A stretch of 14,255 bases of DNA from Acidobacteriota bacterium (GCA_003819755.1 RPQK01000099.1:1-14255), one strand, 5' to 3'; numbered from the stretch's first letter, positions 6,774 through 13,882 are shown. The notes: generated by a model not told the origin, from the sequence alone. Translations and numbers: made by a program.

Positions 6774-8545
6774 GTTTCAGGACACGGCTTCTACTGATCA
6801 TCGGAACCGCCGTCGTGGCAGCTTCGACCGCCGGGACCTGGATTCTGCTCGTCACGACAACGCGGGCGTTCGAGCAGCTCGACGAGCAACGCCGACTGGC
6901 ACTGCTTCAGCAGTTTTGGCGGTCTTTCGACACCCAGGGGAAGGAGATAGCCCGACGGGTACAGGCTATCGCGGATTCCGAGGTCTGCATCAGGATGGCG
7001 GTCGATCTGAGCCGGCCGGGCGGAGACCCCGGGCGCTACGTGGACCAGGCACAGGCCTTGGCCGCACAGCACTCCCTGGACCTCCTCGAGATCGTGTCCG
7101 GTGACGGGAGGATTGTTTCTTCAGCCCAGTGGCCCGCCCGCTATGGATACCTACACCCGCTCGAGACGCAACTCAGACGCCAGGATGATGGAACGGTTTT
7201 CCTCAGTAAGCAACAGCTCCCTGATCTGCTAGCGATCGCAGTGACGGCGATTGCGCGTGTCAATCCCCGCGAGTCCCGACTTTACATTCTCGGGGGACAG
7301 CGGCTGGACCGACGCTTCCTTTCAAATATCGCTCTTCCCGCGGGGATGCGTCTGTTTCTCTACCCGAATGTCGAGCCAACCTTTTCTCCCCGGCTGCTGA
7401 CCGGCACGGGTGACGACGAGGATCTTGAGAGGCTGGCACCCATAGTAAATAGTGTCCGGGAGACAAGGCGCGAATACACGTCGACGGTTTCATGGTCCGA
7501 AGACACAGCCGATTCCGACCAGGTCCAGGCGATCCCGCTAAAAGGCCTCGACGACGAATTGCTTGCGATCCTGATGGTCGGGAGCAGCCGCAGCGACATC
7601 ATCCAGTTGCGGCGTTTTATTGGGATGATGGGACTGATCGCAGCGATCGGAGGAGTGATACTCGGGGTGGGAGCGGGTTGGTGGGCAACGCGGCGAGTCA
7701 CAAGACCGATTCAGAAACTGGTTGAAGGTGCCGGAAGGGTCAGTCGAGGAAATTGGGATACGCGGGTCTACGTGGACTCAAAAGACGAGATCGGGGATCT
7801 CGCCAAAGCTTTCAATCAAATGACGGACCAGTTGCTCGACCAACGAGATCGCCTCATGCAGGCCGAACGAGTGGCCGCCTGGAGAGAAGTGGCCCGCCGT
7901 CTGGCTCACGAGATTAAGAATCCCTTGTTTCCGCTTCAGATTACTCTCGAGAATCTCCAGAGGGCGAAAAACGGCCACCCAGACCAGTTTGACGAGGTCT
8001 TCCAAGAAAGCACCGACGCGATTCTGTCGGAGCTTAACAGCCTGAAGACGATCGTGGCGAACTTCAGTGAATTTGCGAAGATGCCGCAGCCGCATCTTCA
8101 ACCGGCTGATCTTAATGCAATAGTGGAGGAGAAGGCCAGACTGTTCCAGTCCCAGCTCATATCGAGGACCGATAGCCGCATCGACCTGCAGACCGCGCTG
8201 GAGACGAAGGCAACCGTCGTTCAGGCCGATCCGGAGCAGATAGGCCGAGTGCTGCAGAACCTGATTCTGAACGCGATTGATGCGATGCCGCAGGGGGGGA
8301 CGCTGGTTGTGAGAACGCGTGAACACGCGGCAGGAATCCTCATAGAGGTGGAAGACAGCGGAGTCGGGCTCACTCCTGAGGAGCGCGAACGCGTCTTTAC
8401 CCCGTACTACACGACCAAGCAGCACGGAACCGGTCTCGGACTTGCGATTGTGCAGTCGATTGTCAGCGACCACCGGGGGCGGATCAGCATCGAAAGCGAA
8501 CCGGGCCGGGGAACGATTTTTCGTGTTTGGTTAGCTCGCGCATGA
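6770..8545 (+). CDS. NtrY-like sensor histidine kinase
   Basis: A membrane sensor kinase that should phosphorylate the activator encoded next. The 591-residue layout is: membrane segment 1 (about 7-29), a ~250-residue extracytoplasmic sensor region (about 30-280) with no motif I can name, membrane segment 2 (about 284-306), HAMP linker (about 306-360), and a HisKA helix with ARRLAHEIKNPL (phospho-acceptor His380). The ATPase domain has NLILNAIDAMPQGG (Asn501), VEDSGVGL (Asp529) and HGTGLGLAIVQSIV. The H-box EIKNPLFPLQ and HAMP-HisKA layout are of the NtrY type. The GTG start shares GTGA with the stop of the binding-protein gene, indicating coupling. No PAS domain is evident between HAMP and HisKA, unlike many NtrY proteins. 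Confidence 0.92.
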   Translation: MSFRTRLLLIIGTAVVAASTAGTWILLVTTTRAFEQLDEQRRLALLQQFWRSFDTQGKEIARRVQAIADSEVCIRMAVDLSRPGGDPGRYVDQAQALAAQHSLDLLEIVSGDGRIVSSAQWPARYGYLHPLETQLRRQDDGTVFLSKQQLPDLLAIAVTAIARVNPRESRLYILGGQRLDRRFLSNIALPAGMRLFLYPNVEPTFSPRLLTGTGDDEDLERLAPIVNSVRETRREYTSTVSWSEDTADSDQVQAIPLKGLDDELLAILMVGSSRSDIIQLRRFIGMMGLIAAIGGVILGVGAGWWATRRVTRPIQKLVEGAGRVSRGNWDTRVYVDSKDEIGDLAKAFNQMTDQLLDQRDRLMQAERVAAWREVARRLAHEIKNPLFPLQITLENLQRAKNGHPDQFDEVFQESTDAILSELNSLKTIVANFSEFAKMPQPHLQPADLNAIVEEKARLFQSQLISRTDSRIDLQTALETKATVVQADPEQIGRVLQNLILNAIDAMPQGGTLVVRTREHAAGILIEVEDSGVGLTPEERERVFTPYYTTKQHGTGLGLAIVQSIVSDHRGRISIESEPGRGTIFRVWLARA

Positions 8546-8563
8546 AGGCGCAACGGAGAAGTC

Positions 8564-9940
8564 ATGGAAGCCCAGGAACTAAGACATCACCTGCTGATTA
8601 TTGACGACGACGTGAACACGCTCGCCTCGCTGGCTCGCGCTTTTCGCATGAGTGGCTACGAGGCGACCGTAGCGGACAGCGCCGGAAGGGCTCTCGAGCT
8701 GATCAAGGCCGGATCGTTTGATGTGATCCTTTCCGACGTGGTCATGCCGGGAAAGGACGGGTTGAGCCTTCTTGCGGATCTCAAGCAACTCGGCGTCACC
8801 ACCCCGGTCATCATGGTCTCGGGGCAGGCCAGCGTCGAAATGGCAGTCAAGGCGACCAAGCTGGGGGCGGTCGATTTTCTTGAGAAGCCATTATCGACCG
8901 ACAAGCTTCTGATTACGGTTCAAAACGCCCTGCGCCTTCGCACTCTGGAAGAGGAAAACCGGCAGTTGCGTCAGCGGGTCGGACGCCACGAGATAGTGTG
9001 GGTCAGCGAAGTGATGGCTCGATTAATGGCCCAGGTAGATAGGGTTGGGGCCAGTGAAACGCGGGTTTGTATTCAAGGTGAGACGGGGACCGGCAAAGAG
9101 TTGATCGCCCGGGCGCTCCATGAACGGAGTTCGCGTCGTGCGGGGCCCTTCGTCACCCTGAACTGTGCGGCCGTCCCGGCGGAGTTGATCGAATCCGAGC
9201 TTTTTGGCCACGAAAAGGGGGCGTTTACAGGAGCGATCGGCCGCCATCTGGGGAAGTTCGAACAGGCCAGCCGCGGAACGCTGTTCCTCGATGAGATCGG
9301 GGACATGCCCCCGGCCATGCAAGCCAAGCTGCTGAGAGTCCTCGAGGAAGGAGAGATTGAACGAGTCGGAGGGGACCGGAAGATCAGGGTAGACGTGCGC
9401 GTGATTGTCGCGACCCATAGGAATCTGCAGGAGTTGGTCAGGAAAGGAGCGTTCAGGGAAGATCTTTACCATCGGGTGTACGTCTTTCCTATCCTACTTT
9501 CTCCTCTTCGAGAACGGACCGAGGACATTCCTGTCCTTCTCGAGTACTACAGCAAGCACGTCATCCAGCAAAACGGTTGGAAACCGAAACCTTTCGCGAA
9601 AGAAGCGAGCGAGGAACTGCGCCGCTATTCCTGGCCGGGCAATGTACGAGAGTTGCGGAACGTGGTCGAACGACTTCTGTTGCTCGCTGACTCGGAAGTT
9701 GACCTGACCGCGGTCCGTCTTGCGCTTCCGCACGGCCCGAGCGTGGCGCCTGTTTCGAGCGGGAGTGGCGCTCTGGCTGACCGGGTTCACGCCTACGAGA
9801 GGGAGGTGATCGTCTCTGAGCTGAGGAGACATAACTTCCAGATGACGGAGACGGCCCGCACCCTGGACCTTGAGCGCAGCCATTTGTACAAGAAATGTCA
9901 ACAGCTGGGGATTGATGTCGAGGAGTTGAGACAGGAGTGA
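8564..9940 (+). CDS. NtrC-family sigma-54-dependent response regulator
   Basis: A cytoplasmic transcription activator that, once phosphorylated, uses ATP to open sigma-54 promoters. Domains: receiver (about 9-122) with acidic pocket DDD (14-16), phospho-acceptor Asp58 in LSDVVMP, and Lys108 in EKP. The AAA+ domain (about 143-370) has Walker A GETGTGKE (172-179), the sigma-54 contact loop GAFTGA (219-224) and Walker B LFLDEIGD (240-247). The C-terminal Fis-type helix-turn-helix (about 424-450) contains ETARTLDLERSHLYKKCQQLGI. All key residues for sigma-54 activation are present. Start ATG 8564 has GGAG 5 nt upstream. The gene lies 18 nt after the kinase and is its obvious partner (NtrX/AtoC-like). 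Its target is unknown. The sigma-54 promoter at 3495-3511 is the closest candidate. Confidence 0.95.
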   Translation: MEAQELRHHLLIIDDDVNTLASLARAFRMSGYEATVADSAGRALELIKAGSFDVILSDVVMPGKDGLSLLADLKQLGVTTPVIMVSGQASVEMAVKATKLGAVDFLEKPLSTDKLLITVQNALRLRTLEEENRQLRQRVGRHEIVWVSEVMARLMAQVDRVGASETRVCIQGETGTGKELIARALHERSSRRAGPFVTLNCAAVPAELIESELFGHEKGAFTGAIGRHLGKFEQASRGTLFLDEIGDMPPAMQAKLLRVLEEGEIERVGGDRKIRVDVRVIVATHRNLQELVRKGAFREDLYHRVYVFPILLSPLRERTEDIPVLLEYYSKHVIQQNGWKPKPFAKEASEELRRYSWPGNVRELRNVVERLLLLADSEVDLTAVRLALPHGPSVAPVSSGSGALADRVHAYEREVIVSELRRHNFQMTETARTLDLERSHLYKKCQQLGIDVEELRQE

Positions 9941-10042
9941 AGAGCCGGTTCCAGGCGCCCGTTCAATTTCAGCCACGCACAAACCGAGAGCGAAGCAAGC
10001 ACACAAAACCGACTGCCGATATATGACATAAAACCTTCAGTA

Positions 10043-10054
10043 TTAAATATTTAA
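10043..10054. repeat. AT-only 12-bp palindrome
   Basis: TTAAATATTTAA is a perfect palindrome in an AT-rich island directly before the tandem repeats at 10058. In a GC-rich genome this stands out. It might be a protein-binding site, an element edge or an insertion target. Nothing decides between these. Confidence 0.4.
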
Positions 10055-10057
10055 GCC

Positions 10058-10147
10058 TCGCACATCTTAGTCAGCGTCCCCTATTTGCCTTCGCACATCT
10101 TAGTCAGCGTCCCCTATTTGCCTATTAGTCAGCGTCCCCTATTTGCC
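10058..10147 (+). repeat. Three copies of a 23-nt element (two in a perfect 33-bp tandem)
   Basis: A 33-bp unit starting TCGCACATC is repeated exactly and head to tail at 10058-10090 and 10091-10123. Its 23-nt core, starting TTAGTCAGCGTCCCC and ending TATTTGCC, occurs at 10067-10089, 10100-10122 and 10125-10147. The third copy lacks the TCGCACATC prefix. The copies are identical, so the expansion is recent or maintained. There are no spacers of CRISPR type. The motif resembles the short elements scattered in genomes that carry REP-associated tyrosine transposases, but that link is from memory and no such transposase is in the window. Confidence 0.85.
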
Positions 10148-10207
10148 CCTGCCCCGCGGCGCGCGGCTCTGTAAGAAGCGCTTTTCCCCCGCGTCAGGCT
10201 TCCCCGC

Positions 10208-10213
10208 TACAAT
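10208..10213 (+). promoter_or_regulatory. Candidate -10 box for a leaderless radA mRNA
   Basis: TACAAT ends 7 nt before the ATG at 10221, the same spacing as the TAAAAT before dnaB. It overlaps the alternative in-frame ATG at 10212. No good -35 is visible. Confidence 0.4.
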
Positions 10214-10220
10214 GCGACCC

Positions 10221-11579
10221 ATGCCTTCCTCTCGGTCCAAGACCGTGTATGTCTGCCAGTCGTGCGGGACCAACAGCCCCAAATGGGTCGGCCGTTGCAC
10301 GGGCTGCGGCGGGTGGAACACCATGGTCGAGGAAGAAGAGGGTTCCTCAATCTCGCTTCCGGTCGCCGGGCCAGCCGTGCCGTATGAGGAGATCCAGCAA
10401 CAGGACGGGATTCGCTTGAGGACAGGCAACGCGGAGTTCGACCGGGTGCTCGGCGGCGGAATCGTAGCGGGATCCCTGGTTTTGCTCGGCGGGGAACCGG
10501 GAATCGGGAAATCGACTCTCCTGCTCCAAATCGCAGAAGCCCTGTCCAGTTCGGCGCACAAGGTCCTGTATGTGGCCGGGGAGGAATCGGTTCAACAAAT
10601 TCGGCTCCGGGGCGAAAGGATAGGAATCAAAGGCGCTCACCTTTTCCTCTCGGCGGAGACCTGCCTCGAACGGGCCTTTGAAGAGGCCTCAAGAATAAAG
10701 CCCGACGCCTTGATAGTCGACTCAATTCAGACAGTCTTTACCGAAAAGCTCGGGTCGGTACCGGGCAGCATCAGCCAGATCCGAGAATGCACGGGTCAAC
10801 TCCTGACCTTCTCCAAGCGAGAGCAAATATCTACTTTCCTCATCGGACACATCACGAAGGACGGATCGTTAGCAGGACCCAAGGTGCTCGAGCACCTGGT
10901 TGACACCGTGCTCTATTTTGAGGGGGATCGGCACCAGAACCAGAAGATTATTCGAGCGGTCAAAAACCGTTTTGGGCCCGCTAATGAGTTGGGGATTTTC
11001 CAGATGACGGGAAAAGGGCTGACCTGCGTGGAAAACGCTTCTCGCCTCTTCCTGTCGGAACGGCCGGCACAGGTTCCGGGTTCGGTTGTTCTTTGCACCA
11101 TCGAGGGGACCCGACCCGTGCTCGTCGAAATACAAGCGCTGGTCAGCGACAGCACGTACGGTACAGCGCGCCGTACCGCCAACGGAGTGGATCCGAACCG
11201 CGTGGCCCTGCTCCTGGCCATGCTGGACAAACGGGTTGGTTTGCACCTGCTTGGCAGCGATGTCTACGTGAATGTGGCTGGAGGGCTTGAACTTACGGAA
11301 CCGGCAATCGACCTGGCTCTCGTGATGGCTATTATCTCCAGTTTTCGTAACCGGCCGGTCAGCCCAGCCACCGTCGTCTTCGGCGAAGTCGGCCTCGCCG
11401 GAGAAGTCCGAGCGGTTAGTATGGCTGATTGCCGCGTGAGGGAAGCGGCCCTGCTCGGCTTTGAGCGCGTCGTCCTCCCTAAAGGCAATCTGCCGCTTTC
11501 TGATCATGTAAGTGGCTTGAAGATCACGGGTTGCACCTCGGTCCAGGAGTGCCTGGACTGGCTGGACAGTCGGAGATGA
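10221..11579 (+). CDS. radA: DNA repair protein RadA (Sms)
   Basis: RadA is a RecA-like ATPase and helicase that helps process branched recombination intermediates. The 452-residue product has the normal length and all landmarks: an N-terminal zinc finger CQSCG and CTGCG (Cys12, 15, 26, 29), Walker A GGEPGIGKST (90-99, Lys97), Walker B DALIVDSIQTVF, the RadA-specific KNRFG motif, and a C-terminal Lon-protease-like domain ending before CTSVQECLDWL. Start: ATG 10221 gives the family-typical N-terminus. ATG 10212 overlaps the -10-like box, and a TTG at 10143 would start inside the repeat cluster. No ribosome binding site is visible, which fits a leaderless mRNA. It heads a block with the PIN/TRAM protein, ispD and ispF. 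Confidence 0.96.
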   Translation: MPSSRSKTVYVCQSCGTNSPKWVGRCTGCGGWNTMVEEEEGSSISLPVAGPAVPYEEIQQQDGIRLRTGNAEFDRVLGGGIVAGSLVLLGGEPGIGKSTLLLQIAEALSSSAHKVLYVAGEESVQQIRLRGERIGIKGAHLFLSAETCLERAFEEASRIKPDALIVDSIQTVFTEKLGSVPGSISQIRECTGQLLTFSKREQISTFLIGHITKDGSLAGPKVLEHLVDTVLYFEGDRHQNQKIIRAVKNRFGPANELGIFQMTGKGLTCVENASRLFLSERPAQVPGSVVLCTIEGTRPVLVEIQALVSDSTYGTARRTANGVDPNRVALLLAMLDKRVGLHLLGSDVYVNVAGGLELTEPAIDLALVMAIISSFRNRPVSPATVVFGEVGLAGEVRAVSMADCRVREAALLGFERVVLPKGNLPLSDHVSGLKITGCTSVQECLDWLDSRR

Positions 11580-11591
11580 TCGGGCTAGAAT
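11563..11591 (+). promoter_or_regulatory. Sigma-70-type promoter for the PIN/TRAM gene
   Basis: TGGACA (11563-11568) and TAGAAT (11586-11591) are separated by exactly 17 bp, each matching 5 of 6 consensus bases. The -35 lies inside the 3' end of radA. Transcription would start near 11598, giving a leader of about 100 nt that contains the hairpin at 11642-11677. Confidence 0.5.
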
Positions 11592-11641
11592 AGAAATGTC
11601 AATAACTTAAGAGCAGCGTTGGAAAAGGATTCCAGGCAAAT

Positions 11642-11677
11642 GGGGCAATCCCTTTCCTTGTCGATTGCTCCTTTTTT
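11642..11677 (+). terminator. Terminator-like hairpin with T-run in the PIN/TRAM leader
   Basis: GGGGCAATC (11642-11650) pairs with GATTGCTCC (11663-11671): 9 pairs including one G-U, with a 12-nt loop, followed at once by six T residues (11672-11677). This is the form of an intrinsic terminator. It lies 63 nt after radA and 20 nt before the next start codon. It may simply end radA transcripts, but because no promoter fits between it and the next gene it may act as an attenuator. Confidence 0.55.
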
Positions 11678-11697
11678 CCTTAAAAGAGGAATTCTTT

Positions 11698-12735
11698 ATG
11701 GGCTTGTGGCTCATACGGGCCCTTTTTGCGGCCATTTTCACAGCAGCTACTTTCTACCTGAAACCCTTCGACCTTTCCCAATGGGCGGCCTTGGCAGTGG
11801 GACTGGTTGTGGCGCTCGCCATTATCGTCTTTGAAATCACTGTCCGCCACAGCTCCCTGAAAACGTTGATAGGCGCCGCCCTCGGGTCGACGCTCGGGAT
11901 TGTCGGGGCGGTGTTGATCAGTTCCATCGTTGAGAACATGAAGTTCCTTCCCGCTAACACGGCTACGTTCTTCCAGGTCTTGATCCTCGGCGTTATGGGC
12001 TATGTGGGCCTCGTCATGGGCATCACCAAAGGGGACATGCTGAATCTGAGCTTCGGAGGACTCTTCGCCGAGCGCCCAACCAAGAAATCCGCCAAACTCC
12101 TTGATACCAGTGTAATCATCGACGGCCGAGTCGCCGACATCGTCGAGACCGGGTTTCTGGAAGGGCAGCTTCTCGTTCCGGAGTTCGTTCTCAGAGAGCT
12201 CCAAATGGTTGCCGATTCAGCCGATTCGATCAAGCGCAACCGGGGCCGAAGGGGCTTGGACATCCTTCAGCGGATTCAGAAGGAGCCGAGTATCAAGGTG
12301 CAGATCATCGAGGACGACTATCCCGAGGTCAAGGGCGTCGACATGAAGTTGATCGAGCTGGCCAAGGATACCGGAGCGAAGATCGTCACGAACGATTTCA
12401 ATCTGAACAAGGTCGCCCAATTGCGCGGCGTTGACGTGTTGAACATAAACGAACTGGCCAATTGCCTTAAGCCTGTGGTCCTACCCGGCGAGACCATGCG
12501 AGTTTTCATCTTGAAAGAGGGGAAGGAGTACAATCAGGGCGTCGCGTATCTGGATGATGGGACTATGGTTGTCGTCGATAATGCCCGCAAGATGATCGGG
12601 AAGACGATTGACATCCAAGTGACAAGCGTGCTCCAGACGACGGCGGGCAAAATGATCTTCGGCAAGTTCCAGTCAAACGGCGAACCGCAGCCAAGAAGTG
12701 AATTCGAGCGCGAGCCACGGGTAACACGAGCTTGA
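11698..12735 (+). CDS. Membrane PIN/TRAM-domain protein (YacL-like)
   Basis: A predicted membrane-bound nuclease-like protein of the YacL family, with unclear physiological substrate. The 345-residue product starts with about four membrane segments (roughly 4-22, 28-47, 57-78, 90-110). A PIN domain (about 133-250) follows with the usual acidic residues: Asp136 in LLDTSVIIDG, Glu167 in LRELQ, Asp215 in VDMKL and Asp233 in TNDFN. A C-terminal TRAM domain (about 262-325, GVAYLDDGTMVVVDNAR) would bind RNA. ATG 11698 is 7 nt after GAGGA (11686-11690). A TTG at 11665 falls in the hairpin and is rejected. The stop overlaps the ispD start. The radA-yacL-ispD-ispF order is also known from Firmicutes. 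Confidence 0.9.
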   Translation: MGLWLIRALFAAIFTAATFYLKPFDLSQWAALAVGLVVALAIIVFEITVRHSSLKTLIGAALGSTLGIVGAVLISSIVENMKFLPANTATFFQVLILGVMGYVGLVMGITKGDMLNLSFGGLFAERPTKKSAKLLDTSVIIDGRVADIVETGFLEGQLLVPEFVLRELQMVADSADSIKRNRGRRGLDILQRIQKEPSIKVQIIEDDYPEVKGVDMKLIELAKDTGAKIVTNDFNLNKVAQLRGVDVLNINELANCLKPVVLPGETMRVFILKEGKEYNQGVAYLDDGTMVVVDNARKMIGKTIDIQVTSVLQTTAGKMIFGKFQSNGEPQPRSEFEREPRVTRA

Positions 12736-13382
12736 TAGGACTCATTCTGGCCGCTGCTGGGTCGGGCTCCCGCTTCGGATCCTCGGTCCCTAAACAGTTC
12801 CTGCCTTTGGATGGCGTCCCGATCTACTTCCATTCACTCGATATATTCGAACCACTGGTGAATCAGGCGGTAATCGTGGTTCCCAGTCGGTGGAAGGATC
12901 AGGTGTACCAGGAAACACGAGACTCGTGGGGCGCCGATCGAATCCGAGTCGAAGAGGGAGGCGAGCACCGGCAAGACTCAGTCAGGCGCGGCCTGGCGTC
13001 TCTTCCGGCGGTCGACATCATCCTGATTCATGACGCTGCCAGGCCGTTTGTCACCGGCGGGCTAATCAGCCGGGTCATCGACGAGACCCGGAGGACAGGC
13101 GCGTGCGTTCCCGGATTGCCGATCAGCGAGACCGTAAAGCAGGTGCGTAATTCAACCGTCGTCCAGACGCTTGACCGGAACTCCTTGGTGCTGGTGCAGA
13201 CGCCGCAGGGTTTTCAGCGGGAGGTTCTGGCTAAGGCTATTGAGAAGGCCTGTGAAGAAGGCTTTTACGGCACCGATGAGGCCGTGCTCGTGGAAAGAAG
13301 TGGACACCCGGTAGCCGTGATCCCAGGAGAACCGGGTAATATCAAGATCACGGTGAAACGCGACCTGAGCGGGCGGAGCTGA
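12732..13382 (+). CDS. ispD: 2-C-methyl-D-erythritol 4-phosphate cytidylyltransferase
   Basis: It transfers CMP from CTP to methylerythritol phosphate, the third step of the MEP isoprenoid pathway. The 216-residue product has family motifs: LILAAAGSGSRFG and PKQFLPL at the N-terminus (nucleotide site), EEGGEHRQDSVRRGL, ILIHDAARPFV, ETVKQV, LVQTPQGF, and C-terminal GTDEAVLVE and GNIKITVKRDL. The TTG start shares TTGA with the stop of the PIN/TRAM gene and gives exactly the expected N-terminus. There is no clear ribosome binding site, so translation is probably coupled. ispF follows after 1 nt. Confidence 0.94.
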   Translation: MIGLILAAAGSGSRFGSSVPKQFLPLDGVPIYFHSLDIFEPLVNQAVIVVPSRWKDQVYQETRDSWGADRIRVEEGGEHRQDSVRRGLASLPAVDIILIHDAARPFVTGGLISRVIDETRRTGACVPGLPISETVKQVRNSTVVQTLDRNSLVLVQTPQGFQREVLAKAIEKACEEGFYGTDEAVLVERSGHPVAVIPGEPGNIKITVKRDLSGRS

Positions 13383-13383
13383 G

Positions 13384-13875
13384 ATGTCAAAGACCAGGTT
13401 CCGTATTGGGAGCGGGTACGATTTTCATCCTTTTGTCGAGGGAAGGCGGCTCTTTTTGGGCGGAGTTGAGATACCGCATGCGCGCGGGCTGGAAGGCCAT
13501 TCCGATGCTGACGCCCTGCTGCACGCCGTCGCTGACGCTCTGCTCGGCGGTGCCGGACTGCCTGACATCGGCAGCTATTTTCCGAACACCGACCCGCGCT
13601 ACAAGGATATATCCAGTCTTCTGCTGCTGGAAAAAGTTTACCGGCTGGTCCGCGGCAAGGGCCTCGCCGTCGGAAACGTCGACGTCACCGTCATCGCCGA
13701 AGTGCCGAAGATCCGACCGCACGTGGAGGCCATGAAAGCGAACCTGGGACGTGTCCTTTACGTCTCGCCCGATCAGATCGGGATCAAGGCCACGACCATG
13801 GAAGGCCACGGAGCGATCGGCCGAGGCGAGGGAATCGCCGTGCATGCAGTCGCGTTACTGGAGGTGGTAGAGTAA
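13384..13875 (+). CDS. ispF: 2-C-methyl-D-erythritol 2,4-cyclodiphosphate synthase
   Basis: It closes the cyclodiphosphate ring with loss of CMP, two steps after IspD in the MEP pathway; it works as a trimer. The 163-residue product has RIGSGYDFHPF with metal ligands Asp13 and His15, GLEGHSDADALLHAVADALLGGAGLPDIG with ligand His47, FPNTDPRYK, VDVTVIAEVPKI, and KATTMEGHGAIGRGEGI near the end. Ligand spacing equals that of the E. coli enzyme (Asp8, His10, His42). ATG 13384 has GGAG 5 nt upstream, inside the end of ispD. The genes are tightly linked and probably co-transcribed. Confidence 0.96.
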   Translation: MSKTRFRIGSGYDFHPFVEGRRLFLGGVEIPHARGLEGHSDADALLHAVADALLGGAGLPDIGSYFPNTDPRYKDISSLLLLEKVYRLVRGKGLAVGNVDVTVIAEVPKIRPHVEAMKANLGRVLYVSPDQIGIKATTMEGHGAIGRGEGIAVHAVALLEVVE

Positions 13876-13882
13876 GCAGCTT

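Larger units (their letters stand above)
9941..10207. other. Non-coding gap between the response regulator and radA
   Basis: No credible gene or hairpin terminator was found. Composition changes from GC-rich to clearly AT-rich around 10019-10056, then to the 23-nt repeat cluster (10058-10147), then back to GC-rich just before radA. A small AAGCGCTT palindrome lies at 10176-10183. Confidence 0.6.

Noticed and set aside
7433..7439. CTGGCAC as a possible -24 element
   Set aside because: There is no GC at the -12 position, and it is inside the kinase gene.
7778..8473. Reverse-strand open frame of 231 codons opposite the kinase
   Set aside because: It lies opposite conserved HAMP and kinase motifs; the open frame follows from codon bias on the coding strand.
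10058..10147. Short CRISPR array
   Set aside because: Copies are directly adjacent (33-bp period, or 2 nt between cores) with no unique spacers, and no cas genes are present.
11159..11178. Inverted repeat CGGTAC / GTACCG with 8-nt loop inside radA
   Set aside because: It is within conserved coding sequence, short, has no T-run, and is most simply explained by codon choice.
10869..11507. Reverse-strand open frame of 212 codons opposite radA
   Set aside because: Same reason: antisense to the conserved RadA C-terminal half, with no recognisable protein features.
11596..11610. Five-codon ORF (ATG TCA ATA ACT TAA) as a leader peptide
   Set aside because: It has no ribosome binding site, lies at or before the predicted transcription start, and lacks runs of regulatory codons. 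Mentioned only in the attenuator finding.
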